NCBI GenBank assembly: GCA_013812565.1
Contig: JACCTF010000742.1
Location: 1-11,056, forward strand
Length of the DNA stretch: 11,056 bases
DNA from: Pyrinomonadaceae bacterium
GTDB lineage: Bacteria; Acidobacteriota; Blastocatellia; Pyrinomonadales; Pyrinomonadaceae
Direction: 5' to 3'
Shown: one piece after another, positions 1 through 6,170 of the stretch
Layout of the letters: each line of letters opens with the position of its first letter
Position numbering within the stretch: the first letter of the stretch is position 1
Program-made: the position numbers and the translations under genes
The notes under the pieces: model-generated
Told to the model about the DNA's origin: nothing
The model's input: the letters and a program-made list of their open reading frames with translations, nothing else
The model's database searches: none

Positions 1-1
1 G

Positions 2-532
2 GTCGGCGCGGCGCGCCCTCTCGGCGTTCCGCTGCCGGTTTTAATTTTCGGCGTGGTCTTTCTCGCGGGGCACGTCGCGCTGACGAGGACGGCGTTCGGG
101 CGGCAGCTCTACGCTGTCGGTAACGACGCGGTGGCGGCGCGGAAGGCAGGGGTAAACGTCGCGCGGGTGCTGTTCGCGGTTTATTTGATCAGCGGATTCT
201 GCGCGGCGCTCGGCGGCTTGGTTTCGGTCGCACAGTTGGGGGCGGTGTCGCCGACCTTTGGCAACCAGCGGGAGTTCGCTGCCATTGCGGCGGCTGTCCT
301 CGGCGGCACGAGTCTGTTTGGCGGACGCGGCCAAGTCATTCCGGGTACTGTGCTGGGAGCGATTCTGATCCAAACGGTGGAAAACGGCCTTGTCATCATC
401 AACGCCAATCCGTACCTCTATCCTTTGATCCTGGGAACGATTATTTTCGTGGCCGTGATGCTTGACAGCCTCCGCCATACTCAACTCCAAAAACTCGCGC
501 GTCGTAAGATACGTGTTGAGGTTCTCGCTTAA
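2..532 (+). CDS. ABC sugar transporter permease, C-terminal half (RbsC/XylH-like; 5' end outside window)
   Basis: The frame is open from the window edge, so only the last 176 residues of a protein that is usually about 320-350 residues are seen. It is an inner-membrane permease of the carbohydrate-uptake ABC family (RbsC, XylH, AraH type) that would work with a periplasmic sugar-binding protein and an ATPase. Visible family marks are the stretch around GRQLYAVGNDAVAARKAGVN, which matches the family's 'G+..yAiGgN..AA+laGi.v' loop, then a hydrophobic segment (YLISGFCAALGGLV), then REFAAIAAAVLGGTSLFGGRG, the conserved cytoplasmic motif of this family. Two further hydrophobic segments follow (VIPGTVLGAILIQTVENGL; YPLILGTIIFVAVML). 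It ends with a short basic tail and TAA at 530-532. It has no functional link to the downstream genes and is probably the last gene of a separate transport operon. The sugar cannot be told from the sequence. No clear terminator hairpin follows it. Confidence 0.92.
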   Translation, partial: VGAARPLGVPLPVLIFGVVFLAGHVALTRTAFGRQLYAVGNDAVAARKAGVNVARVLFAVYLISGFCAALGGLVSVAQLGAVSPTFGNQREFAAIAAAVLGGTSLFGGRGQVIPGTVLGAILIQTVENGLVIINANPYLYPLILGTIIFVAVMLDSLRHTQLQKLARRKIRVEVLA

Positions 533-555
533 TCCACAAAAGTTCGAAAAAAGAT

Positions 556-582
556 TTGACATTTGTCAGCAACGGGTATTTA
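556..582 (+). promoter_or_regulatory. Possible promoter with overlapping palindrome
   Basis: TTGACA at 556-561 matches the -35 consensus. TATTTA at 577-582 is a fair -10, but the 15-bp spacer is short; TTTACT at 579-584 gives 17 bp with a poorer match. TGACA-TT-TGTCA (557-568) is a 5-bp dyad over the -35 box and could be a repressor site. It lies 24 bp after the permease stop and about 375 bp before the regulator start, so it would give a long leader. This is a pattern match only. Confidence 0.25.
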
Positions 583-766
583 CTCTGCGCTCGTTTCACC
601 CGATTGCTGAATTAGGCTTCCATTTGTGCGGGCCTAAATGTTCACCTGCCGAGCCTCCGCTCTCGTCAGATAACTTAACTACATCGTAAGACTTATTTCT
701 TCGGTATCAATTCTTCTGTCTATTGATGTGTGTGTCTGTGCGTCAATTTCTTGAGTGCCGTTTAGA

Positions 767-808
767 CACGTTCCATCAATAGTTGGGCACGTTCAATCAA
801 TAGCAGGG
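767..808 (+). repeat. Two tandem 21-bp direct repeats (candidate operator)
   Basis: The units at 767-787 and 788-808 abut exactly and agree at 18 of 21 positions. Both start CACGTTC and contain ATCAATAG. The 9-mer CATCAATAG of the first unit also occurs inverted as CTATTGATG at 720-728. A 21-bp period is two helical turns, so the two copies face the same side of the DNA. BTAD/SARP regulators are known to bind short direct repeats in helical phase, and the gene at 957 encodes such a protein, so autoregulation is a reasonable inference. The repeat is seen directly; its function is inferred. Confidence 0.85.
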
Positions 809-861
809 TTATAGCAGTTTCCGTGAAGAGGGAGCAGGCAGAAGGCGCGACCGTGTGAGGG

Positions 862-880
862 GTGGGCGTCGGTCGCCCAC
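862..880 (+). repeat. GC-rich hairpin with alternative pairing
   Basis: GTGGGCG (862-868) and CGCCCAC (874-880) form a perfect 7-bp stem with a 5-nt loop (TCGGT). The left arm, extended to GGGTGGGCG (860-868), can instead pair perfectly with CGCCCACCC at 901-909, so two mutually exclusive stems are possible. It may be a REP-like intergenic element that happens to lie in the leader, or a leader structure of the regulator mRNA. No U-tract follows, so it is not a standard terminator. Confidence 0.5.
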
Positions 881-956
881 AGGCGCACAGATCACGCCCG
901 CGCCCACCCTTGGGCTTGCGCCCCTGTTCATCCACCTGACAGCCGCTATAAATGAC

Positions 957-1895
957 ATGAAGCAATTAACCGTTAATCTCTTCGGAAAGTTTAGCGCCAG
1001 ATGCGATGAACAATCGTTAGACGGTCTTGATTCCTCCAAGGTGCAGGAATTCTTCTGTTACCTTTTGCTCTATCGGAATCGCCCGCACGCACGGGAAGCG
1101 CTGGCCGGCATGTTGTGGGGTGACGGTTCGACCACGGCGCAGACCAAGAAATATCTGCGGCAGGCATTGTGGCAATTGCAGAGCGCGTTGGACTCTGAAC
1201 AATACTTCTCAGGCAGCCCCGTGCTGCTCATCGAGGCTGACTGGATTCAGCTTAACCCGAAAGCCGATCTATGGCTTGACGTTGAAACGTTTGAGCAAGC
1301 CTTCACACTTGTCCAGGGGAAATCGGTGCAGAGCCTTGATGCTCAAGGAGTGGAGAGCGTGCGCCGGGCGGTTCAACTCTATCAGGGAGACCTGCTTGAA
1401 GGCGTGTACCAGGATTGGTGCATTTACGAACGCGAGCGATTGCAGAACATCTACCTCGCGCTGCTCGACAAGCTGACCGTATATTGCGAGATCAACCAAG
1501 AGTATGAAGCAGGCCTCGCTTATGCGCTGCTTACTCTGCGCTATGACCGAGCGCGTGAACGCACGCATCGAAGGCTGATGCGTTTGCATTACTTGGCAGG
1601 CGACCGGAGCACGGCGCTGCGTCAGTATGAGCGTTGTGTCGCGGCTCTCGCAGAAGAACTGGGCGTTAAGCCGGACAAACGAACCCTCTGGCTTTACGAG
1701 CAGATCTGTCAAGACTGTTTGGATAGTCCCGCCCCACCGCCAACCAAAACTAAAACAGGCGTACCGATTGAGCCGGCTGTCAATTCACTGACTGATGTGA
1801 TTAGCCGTCTCAAACATTTACAAACCATCCTGTTAGACGTTCAACGCCAAGTTCAACAAGAGATCGAAACGGCTGAAATAGTCTTAAATCGCTGA
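957..1895 (+). CDS. BTAD-domain (SARP/AfsR-like) transcription regulator
   Basis: This 312-residue cytoplasmic DNA-binding protein has two domains. Residues about 1-100 form an OmpR/PhoB-type winged helix: it opens with LTVNLFGKF, the usual first strands, and contains ALAGMLWGD and the helix KKYLRQALWQLQSAL. Residues about 105-255 form the bacterial transcriptional activation domain (BTAD), a TPR-like helical bundle, with FEQAF, LYQGDLLEG (142-149), YERERLQNIYLALLDKL, THRRLMRLHYLAGDRSTALRQY and LGVKPDKRTLWLYEQI. Residues 256-277 are a Pro/Thr linker and 278-312 a probable coiled coil. There is no NB-ARC ATPase domain, so it resembles short SARPs. I chose ATG 957 because the domain begins directly there. 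A GTG at 855 would add 34 residues coded by the hairpin region. No Shine-Dalgarno is visible; ATG-ACA-TGA (952-960) overlaps the start, and TATAAA at 947-952 could allow a leaderless mRNA. It may control itself and the downstream injection-system operon; this is inferred from position. Confidence 0.9.
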   Translation: MKQLTVNLFGKFSARCDEQSLDGLDSSKVQEFFCYLLLYRNRPHAREALAGMLWGDGSTTAQTKKYLRQALWQLQSALDSEQYFSGSPVLLIEADWIQLNPKADLWLDVETFEQAFTLVQGKSVQSLDAQGVESVRRAVQLYQGDLLEGVYQDWCIYERERLQNIYLALLDKLTVYCEINQEYEAGLAYALLTLRYDRARERTHRRLMRLHYLAGDRSTALRQYERCVAALAEELGVKPDKRTLWLYEQICQDCLDSPAPPPTKTKTGVPIEPAVNSLTDVISRLKHLQTILLDVQRQVQQEIETAEIVLNR

Positions 1896-1967
1896 CATCA
1901 TCTTCCACCTAACAACCCTGACCGAACCGCACTCCGGAATAAATTCTCACTTCGAGACGCGGCGACA

Positions 1968-2041
1968 GACGATCAAAAGACGCTCCGAGATTTCGCGTGT
2001 GTCATTCTTTTAATCACCCTCGATTGTTTGATCGTCAATAG
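1968..2041. repeat. 10-bp inverted repeat plus a copy of the TCAATAG heptamer
   Basis: GACGATCAAA (1968-1977) and TTTGATCGTC (2027-2036) are perfect reverse complements separated by 49 bp. The right arm runs directly into TCAATAG (2035-2041), the same heptamer found in both 21-bp repeats upstream of the regulator. The pair lies in the 203-bp spacer between the regulator and the first small gene of the injection locus, where an operon promoter would be expected. No good -35/-10 pair was found. The heptamer also occurs by chance-like placement inside a coding region (3065-3071, inverted), so its specificity is limited. Confidence 0.5.
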
Positions 2042-2088
2042 GTTCGCTTCACAGTGAACGCGACTTGGGTTTTCACTAACGCCACGAC

Positions 2089-2092
2089 GGAG
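2089..2092 (+). promoter_or_regulatory. Ribosome binding site that decides the start of the 86-residue protein
   Basis: GGAG at 2089-2092 stands 6 nt before ATG 2099. The alternative GTG at 2054 has only a weak AGG 11 nt upstream. The shorter start is therefore preferred. Confidence 0.55.
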
Positions 2093-2098
2093 CAGGCA

Positions 2099-2359
2099 AT
2101 GGGCGTCCAGCGCTCAAGCATCCACTCGTTCATCGTCAAGATTTGGCTTGAGGAAGAGACCGACAAATCGCACCCGGGAACTTGGCGCGGGCATATCACC
2201 CACGTCCCCAGCGGAGAACGAAGCCATTTAAAAAATTTAGATGAGATCACAGATTTCATCGGAACTTTCTTGCAGGGGATGGGAATTCAACTCGGTAAAT
2301 GCTGGCGAGTGAAGCGGTGGTTGAACCGCTTCAAGTACAACGCAACGCATATGCTTTAG
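2099..2359 (+). CDS. Small protein of unknown function at the head of the eCIS locus
   Basis: This is an 86-residue protein from ATG 2099 (GGAG 6 nt upstream). A GTG at 2054 would give 101 residues. The core reads HSFIVKIWLEE, then WRGHITHVPSGERSHLKNLDEI and a helix FIGTFLQGMGI, ending in a basic tail with many R/K/W. No signal peptide, membrane segment or catalytic motif is seen. The pattern 'strand - W-x-G-x-I-x-H-V-x-S-G-E - helix' looks like a compact alpha/beta domain. I have a general impression that similar short proteins occur beside eCIS-type loci, but I cannot name a family. It lies 48 nt before the cap gene, same strand, and could be a small accessory or regulatory part of the operon. 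The weak hairpin GGGCG/CGCCC (2363-2367/2377-2381) separates the two. Confidence 0.65.
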   Translation: MGVQRSSIHSFIVKIWLEEETDKSHPGTWRGHITHVPSGERSHLKNLDEITDFIGTFLQGMGIQLGKCWRVKRWLNRFKYNATHML

Positions 2360-2392
2360 CGCGGGCGAGGATTAAGCGCCCTGCTTTGATAG

Positions 2393-2399
2393 AGGAGGT
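2393..2399 (+). promoter_or_regulatory. Strong ribosome binding site for the cap gene (fixes a GTG start)
   Basis: AGGAGGT at 2393-2399 is a near-perfect Shine-Dalgarno, 8 nt before GTG 2408. It supports translation from a GTG codon and the proposed start of the DUF4255 gene. Confidence 0.85.
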
Positions 2400-2407
2400 C
2401 ACAAGAG

Positions 2408-3004
2408 GTGGCGGGCTTTGCCGGAATCGCGGCGGCGGGTAAGAGTATTGAGAGATTGCTTAATGCTTGCTTCGCCGAAGATGAGCCGGTTCCCGGCAAG
2501 AGAACCCGCGCGGTGTTAGCGCGCACAGGGGATTTTGAAGAATCAAACAGAGCATCCGGCATTGGGTCGCCCGCCGTGTCTATCTTCCTTTACCGAGTCG
2601 ATTTTAATAAGACCATGCGCGCGGCATGGTCGGCGGTCGGCAGCCAGGATGGAAGGTCTCATCTCGCGGTTGATCTGCATTTTTTGCTGACGCCGTGGGC
2701 CGAGAATGCTGAGTTCGAGCATCGCATTCTTGGCAAAGTTTTGCAGTGCATTGAGACGAAGCCCGTGCTCAGCGGACCGCTGCTTCACCCATCCACCGAT
2801 TGGGCACCGAATGAATCTCTGCAACTGGTTGCAGAGGACGTTTCGACCGAGGCGATTATGCGGACGTTTGATTCGCTACCGACCGACTATCGCTTGAGCG
2901 TTCCCTACATCGCCCGGCTCGTGCGCATTGACGGGCCGCGCGCTTCGATTGATGTGCCGGTGACGACGGCCATTACAGGGACTGCGGCAGGTCTCACGGT
3001 ATGA
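2408..3004 (+). CDS. eCIS tail-terminator/cap protein (DUF4255, Pvc16/Afp16 N-terminal-like)
   Basis: This 198-residue protein starts with GTG behind a strong Shine-Dalgarno. It matches the DUF4255/Pvc16_N family. There is an N-terminal helix (GIAAAGKSIERLLNACF), then a strand-rich part ending in SPAVSIFLYRVDFN (54-67), the family hallmark LAVDLHFLLTPWAENAEFEH followed by RILGKVLQCI (86-115), and a C-terminal strand LSVPYIARLVRID (163-175). Family members cap the distal end of the tube and sheath in Afp/PVC particles and set or stabilise particle length. In Afp and PVC the cap gene is the last gene; here it is near the front, as in several other eCIS operon types. The stop TGA overlaps the next start (ATGA 3001-3004), so translation is probably coupled. 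The cysteines at 21 and 114 have no evident role. Confidence 0.88.
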   Translation: MAGFAGIAAAGKSIERLLNACFAEDEPVPGKRTRAVLARTGDFEESNRASGIGSPAVSIFLYRVDFNKTMRAAWSAVGSQDGRSHLAVDLHFLLTPWAENAEFEHRILGKVLQCIETKPVLSGPLLHPSTDWAPNESLQLVAEDVSTEAIMRTFDSLPTDYRLSVPYIARLVRIDGPRASIDVPVTTAITGTAAGLTV

Positions 3005-3792
3005 ACCATTTTCTGAACAATTCGTTTGTGGAAAGCGTACAGCATCTGGCGCTAGGGCTGGAGCCTATTGATGCCGGACGGCGCACGCGCATCGCGCATC
3101 CAATCGAAATTGCATTCGACAAAACTCCATTGGGTCTGCCTTCGATTGCAATTGCGTTTGCAATCGAACGCCACGATTCGTGTCTGCACGCCGTGCGCTA
3201 CCAACCGGGAGTTGCCAACCAAGTCGATCTGCGTTTCTTCGATGCGGCACGGCGGTTCGTCCCACGGCGCTTGCGCATTCCCGTGCTCACATTGGCCGCG
3301 GCGGAATCTCAAGCTTTTACATTTCGCGTGCGCCGCCCGGTGCTCTTTCCCGGCGCGGCCTACGATACAAGTGAGACAGCAACTGGACTGCGTGGGCGCG
3401 TGCTACGCAACAATCAGCCGATGCGGTGGGCGCGCGTCGAAGCCACACTTCCCGGCAACGGAGTGGTGGTCGGTCGCGCTCACGGCGATGATCGCGGAGA
3501 GTTTCTCTTGTTGATCGATTCAGGGGCGAGCACGATTGGAGATTTAGAAAATCCTCTGCCTATCAACGTCACGGTCTCCGGTCCCGGTGTCATGCCGAGT
3601 CCGGCCACACCGGATTTGCCTGGTCTTGACCCGCTCTGGGATTTACCGCTTGAGGTGGCTTCGGCCCCCGGCGCGAATGATCCGGTGTCGGCGGGTGAAG
3701 CGCTTCCCGCAAACTACACCGCAACCAACACCCGGCTTGTCGATTTTACCTTGGGGAAACTCCGCAGCCATGCGGGGGATTTTGTGATTTAA
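3001..3792 (+). CDS. Ig-like carboxypeptidase-regulatory-like protein of the eCIS operon
   Basis: This is a 263-residue protein whose ATG overlaps the stop of the cap gene. The middle section from about 107 to 172 looks like a beta-sandwich of the CarboxypepD_reg/Ig-like type: FRVRRPVLFPGAAYDT, then LRGRVLRNNQPMRWARVEA (a typical 'G.V.....P...A.V' opening), then VVGRAHGDDRGEFLLLI (the 'T..dG.f.l' end). The N-terminal part (33-106) contains many short beta-like stretches, and the C-terminal part (195-245) is Pro/Gly-rich and probably loops. There is no signal peptide or membrane segment. It has no counterpart in the classical Afp/PVC gene set as far as I know. Its coupling to the cap gene and position before the sheath suggest a structural part at the distal end or outer surface. 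The role is inferred. Sheath 1 follows 34 nt later. Confidence 0.7.
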   Translation: MNHFLNNSFVESVQHLALGLEPIDAGRRTRIAHPIEIAFDKTPLGLPSIAIAFAIERHDSCLHAVRYQPGVANQVDLRFFDAARRFVPRRLRIPVLTLAAAESQAFTFRVRRPVLFPGAAYDTSETATGLRGRVLRNNQPMRWARVEATLPGNGVVVGRAHGDDRGEFLLLIDSGASTIGDLENPLPINVTVSGPGVMPSPATPDLPGLDPLWDLPLEVASAPGANDPVSAGEALPANYTATNTRLVDFTLGKLRSHAGDFVI

Positions 3793-3826
3793 CCGCGCCT
3801 CAGCGCGCAGAAAAAGGAGCCGCTCG

Positions 3827-5692
3827 ATGCCCGAATACTTGGCACCAGGAGTTTATGTAGAGGAGGTCAGCTTTCGCTCAAAATCCATCGAAGGGGTTTC
3901 CACCAGCACGACCGGTTTTGCCGGGATGGCCGGTTATGGCCCGGTGCAGTACGCGGGCGGCCCTACGACAACCGAGCCTCGGCTGATCACCAGCTTCACC
4001 GATTACGAGCGGGTCTACGGCGGGTTGACCTCGCTGGCCGTTGGCCCGGCAGGGGCTGATGAACGCCTCTGTTACCTGGCCCACGCCGCCCGCGCCTTCT
4101 TCGATAACGGCGGTAAGCGGCTCTACATCTCGCGCGTCTTTGTGCCGCGTGAACCGGCAGTGGGCACGTTCGATTTCGGCCTCGCCGGTCGCAGCATCCC
4201 GGTTACTGACATCACTGCGACGTGGAGAGCGCGCTGGCCCGGTAAATTCGGCAACGTCCTTGTCGAAACAAAGATCGTGCGAAGTAAGAACCTCGCCTTT
4301 CAACACGACACGTTCGGCACGCAGGTTCGACGCGCGCGCGCCGGTGCGGTCGTCGAGATATTAGCCGCGGGCACGACTCCGCTGCCCGACGGCAATGATG
4401 CGCTCAATGCCGCTAACCTCGCCGTGGTAGAAGTGGACATTGACGGCAAGCAGAGTTTTGTCAATGACACCGGACCCAAGCCGGTTGGCCCGACCGACAT
4501 TATCCAGCTCGTCGAAACGCAGGTCGTCGTCAGGATTAATACGGAGCGCACAGACGTTTACGATGAACTCGGTGCCCACCCTGGGCAGAAGCGCTACATC
4601 GGCAAAATACTTCAGCGGGATGACCCGGAGGATGAGAACGCCGTGGTGTGGCTTGACTGGGACCCCACCACGTCAGGCGATACGGCTCCGAAGTTCTTGC
4701 CCGCACGGTTGATGATCGCGCTACAGGGAAATCCAAATCCTCGATTGAGCGGCGGCCACGACGGATTAATGGCTACGCCGGACGACCTCAAAGGAAAACC
4801 AGCCGACCTCGATAACGCCCTCGTCAAAGCCACCGGCCTCGAAGCTCTCGGTGAGATTGATGACATCGCGATTGTCGCGCTTCCCGACGGAGGCACTTAT
4901 GAGGGCGATGTCGACTCGTGCGCGCAGGCCGCGGATCGTTTGATCAGCCATGCGGAACGCTTGAAGTACCGCATCGCCGTGGTCGATGCTCCCGAAGGCA
5001 GCTCGATGAACGAGATCCGCGCGTTTCGCGGAAGGTTCGATAGCAAGTATGCCGCGCTCTATCACTCGTGGATCGAAATCCTCGACCCGACCGAACGCGC
5101 CAGCCAGGGAGCGCCTCCGCGCAGATTGCGTCTGCCACCTTCCGGGTTCGTCACCGGAATCTACGCGCGCAGCGACATCGAACGCGGAGTTCATAAGGCT
5201 CCAGCCAACGAAGTGGTGCGCGGCCTGACACGGTTTGAAGTCAACATCAACAAAGAGCGGCAGGATGTACTTAACCCGGAGGGGATCAACGCGCTGCGCT
5301 TCTTCGAGGGACGCGGCAATCGTGTGTGGGGCGCACGCACCATGAGTTCTGATCCGGAGTGGAAATACGTCAACGTCCGCCGCCTCTTTATCTATATCGA
5401 GCACTCGATTGATCGAGGATCGCAGTATGCAGTCTTCGAGCCGAATAACCCGCGGCTGTGGGCGAACGTTCGCCAGTCGGTGGAGGATTTTCTGCTCGTC
5501 CTGTGGAAGGATGGCGCGCTGCTCGGCGACAAACCGGAGGATGCCTTCTTCGTGCGCTGCGACCGCACCACGATGACGCAGAACGACCTCGATAACGGGC
5601 GGCTTATCTGCCTGATCGGTGTCGCCCCGACCAAGCCGGCGGAATTCGTCATCTTCCGCATCGGCCAGTTCACGGCAGACTCGAAGATTTAA
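3827..5692 (+). CDS. Contractile sheath protein 1 (phage tail sheath family, Afp2/Pvc2-like)
   Basis: This 621-residue protein starts at ATG 3827 with AAGGAG (3814-3819) 7 nt upstream. It forms the outer sheath whose contraction drives the inner tube forward. The N-terminus has APGVYVEEV (6-14), the canonical start of eCIS and phage sheaths, followed by the strand-loop STSTTGFAGMAGYGP and AARAFFDNGGKRLYISRV (87-104). Residues about 110-310 are the variable surface domain. The core resumes at DDIAIVALPD (345-354) and RIAVVDAPEG. The C-terminal sheath domain (about 515-615) has VNVRRLFIYIEHSI, VFEPNN (536-541), LWKDGALLGDKPEDAFFVRCD (559-579) and LICLIGVAPTKPAEFVIFRI. These are the residues that donate strands to neighbouring subunits in known sheaths. 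Length is normal to slightly long for the family. Followed by tube 1 after 13 nt, so it is probably the main sheath subunit. Confidence 0.95.
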   Translation: MPEYLAPGVYVEEVSFRSKSIEGVSTSTTGFAGMAGYGPVQYAGGPTTTEPRLITSFTDYERVYGGLTSLAVGPAGADERLCYLAHAARAFFDNGGKRLYISRVFVPREPAVGTFDFGLAGRSIPVTDITATWRARWPGKFGNVLVETKIVRSKNLAFQHDTFGTQVRRARAGAVVEILAAGTTPLPDGNDALNAANLAVVEVDIDGKQSFVNDTGPKPVGPTDIIQLVETQVVVRINTERTDVYDELGAHPGQKRYIGKILQRDDPEDENAVVWLDWDPTTSGDTAPKFLPARLMIALQGNPNPRLSGGHDGLMATPDDLKGKPADLDNALVKATGLEALGEIDDIAIVALPDGGTYEGDVDSCAQAADRLISHAERLKYRIAVVDAPEGSSMNEIRAFRGRFDSKYAALYHSWIEILDPTERASQGAPPRRLRLPPSGFVTGIYARSDIERGVHKAPANEVVRGLTRFEVNINKERQDVLNPEGINALRFFEGRGNRVWGARTMSSDPEWKYVNVRRLFIYIEHSIDRGSQYAVFEPNNPRLWANVRQSVEDFLLVLWKDGALLGDKPEDAFFVRCDRTTMTQNDLDNGRLICLIGVAPTKPAEFVIFRIGQFTADSKI

Positions 5693-5705
5693 CTGGGAGA
5701 AAATC

Positions 5706-6167
5706 ATGCCGACATTTCGCGACAATCCATACAGTGCATTCAACTACATCGTTTCCCTTGGCGGTGCACAGGGCGATGGTTCCGAGGGAACTATCATCGG
5801 CGGTTTCTCCGATGTGAGCGGAATCGGGCTGGAAGTTAACTACTCCGAATACCGCAACGGCAACGAGAAGTTCAACACGGTTCGAAAAATATCGAACACA
5901 CACAAGGTGGACGACGTCACGCTCAAGCGCGGACTTGTGGGATCAGACGATCTTTTCGCGTGGATCAAAACTGTTCGGGACGGCACGGCTGAACGACGGC
6001 AGATTACCATTACGCTGCTCGACGAAGCACGGCAGGCCGTCGCCATCTGGGTGCTGCGCAACGCTCAACCCAAGAAATGGACTGGCCCAACGCTGGCGGC
6101 CAAAGGCGGCGGCGAAGTGGCGATGGAGGAACTAAGCCTCGTCGCCGAAGGGATTGATTACAAGTAA
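5706..6167 (+). CDS. Tail tube protein 1 (T4 gp19-like, Afp1/Pvc1-like)
   Basis: This 153-residue subunit belongs to the inner needle, made of stacked hexamers. ATG 5706 is preceded by GGGAG (5695-5699) at 6 nt. A longer in-frame opening from 5619 overlaps the sheath gene and adds Ser/Arg-rich noise, so it was not used. Family marks are FNYIVSLGG (12-20), the loop FSDVSGIGLEVNYSEYRNG (34-52), VDDVTLKRGL (68-77), LFAWIKTVRDG (83-93), and the end with NAQPKKWTGPTLAAKGGGEV and MEELSLVAEGI. It is only 3 nt from the next sheath gene. It has a paralogue in the window (8208-8717) with the same motif order. By size and compactness it is the likely main tube subunit. Confidence 0.94.
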   Translation: MPTFRDNPYSAFNYIVSLGGAQGDGSEGTIIGGFSDVSGIGLEVNYSEYRNGNEKFNTVRKISNTHKVDDVTLKRGLVGSDDLFAWIKTVRDGTAERRQITITLLDEARQAVAIWVLRNAQPKKWTGPTLAAKGGGEVAMEELSLVAEGIDYK

Positions 6168-6170
6168 ACG

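Larger units (their letters stand above)
533..956. other. 424-bp gene-free region upstream of the BTAD regulator
   Basis: No convincing coding region lies here. Short open frames have no family features and run through AT-rich spacer. The region is more AT-rich than the genes (about 540-830) and then turns GC-rich (845-925). It holds a possible sigma70-type promoter overlapped by a small palindrome (556-582), a tandem pair of 21-bp direct repeats (767-808) with an inverted partial copy (720-728), and a hairpin (862-880). It probably contains the control region of the regulator at 957. Confidence 0.7.

Noticed and set aside
462..689. 75-codon + strand frame after the permease
   Set aside because: It overlaps the permease end in another frame, shows no family feature and crosses the AT-rich spacer with the possible promoter.
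855..956. 34-residue N-terminal extension of the BTAD regulator from GTG 855
   Set aside because: The extension is coded by the hairpin region and has Pro/Arg-rich, domain-less sequence. The winged helix starts directly at ATG 957.
2363..2381. Hairpin GGGCG/CGCCC after the small gene, considered as a terminator
   Set aside because: The stem is only 5 bp with a 9-nt loop and no T-tract, and it lies just before a strong ribosome binding site; read-through to the cap gene is more likely.
3793..3826. Small GCGC-CTCA-GCGC dyad between the Ig-like and sheath genes
   Set aside because: The stem is too short and has no T-tract, so it is not a terminator; the gap also contains the sheath ribosome binding site.
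4766..5743. 325-codon open frame on the minus strand
   Set aside because: It lies fully opposite the well-supported sheath 1 gene. Its translation has no domain pattern; it mirrors the codon bias of the + strand gene.
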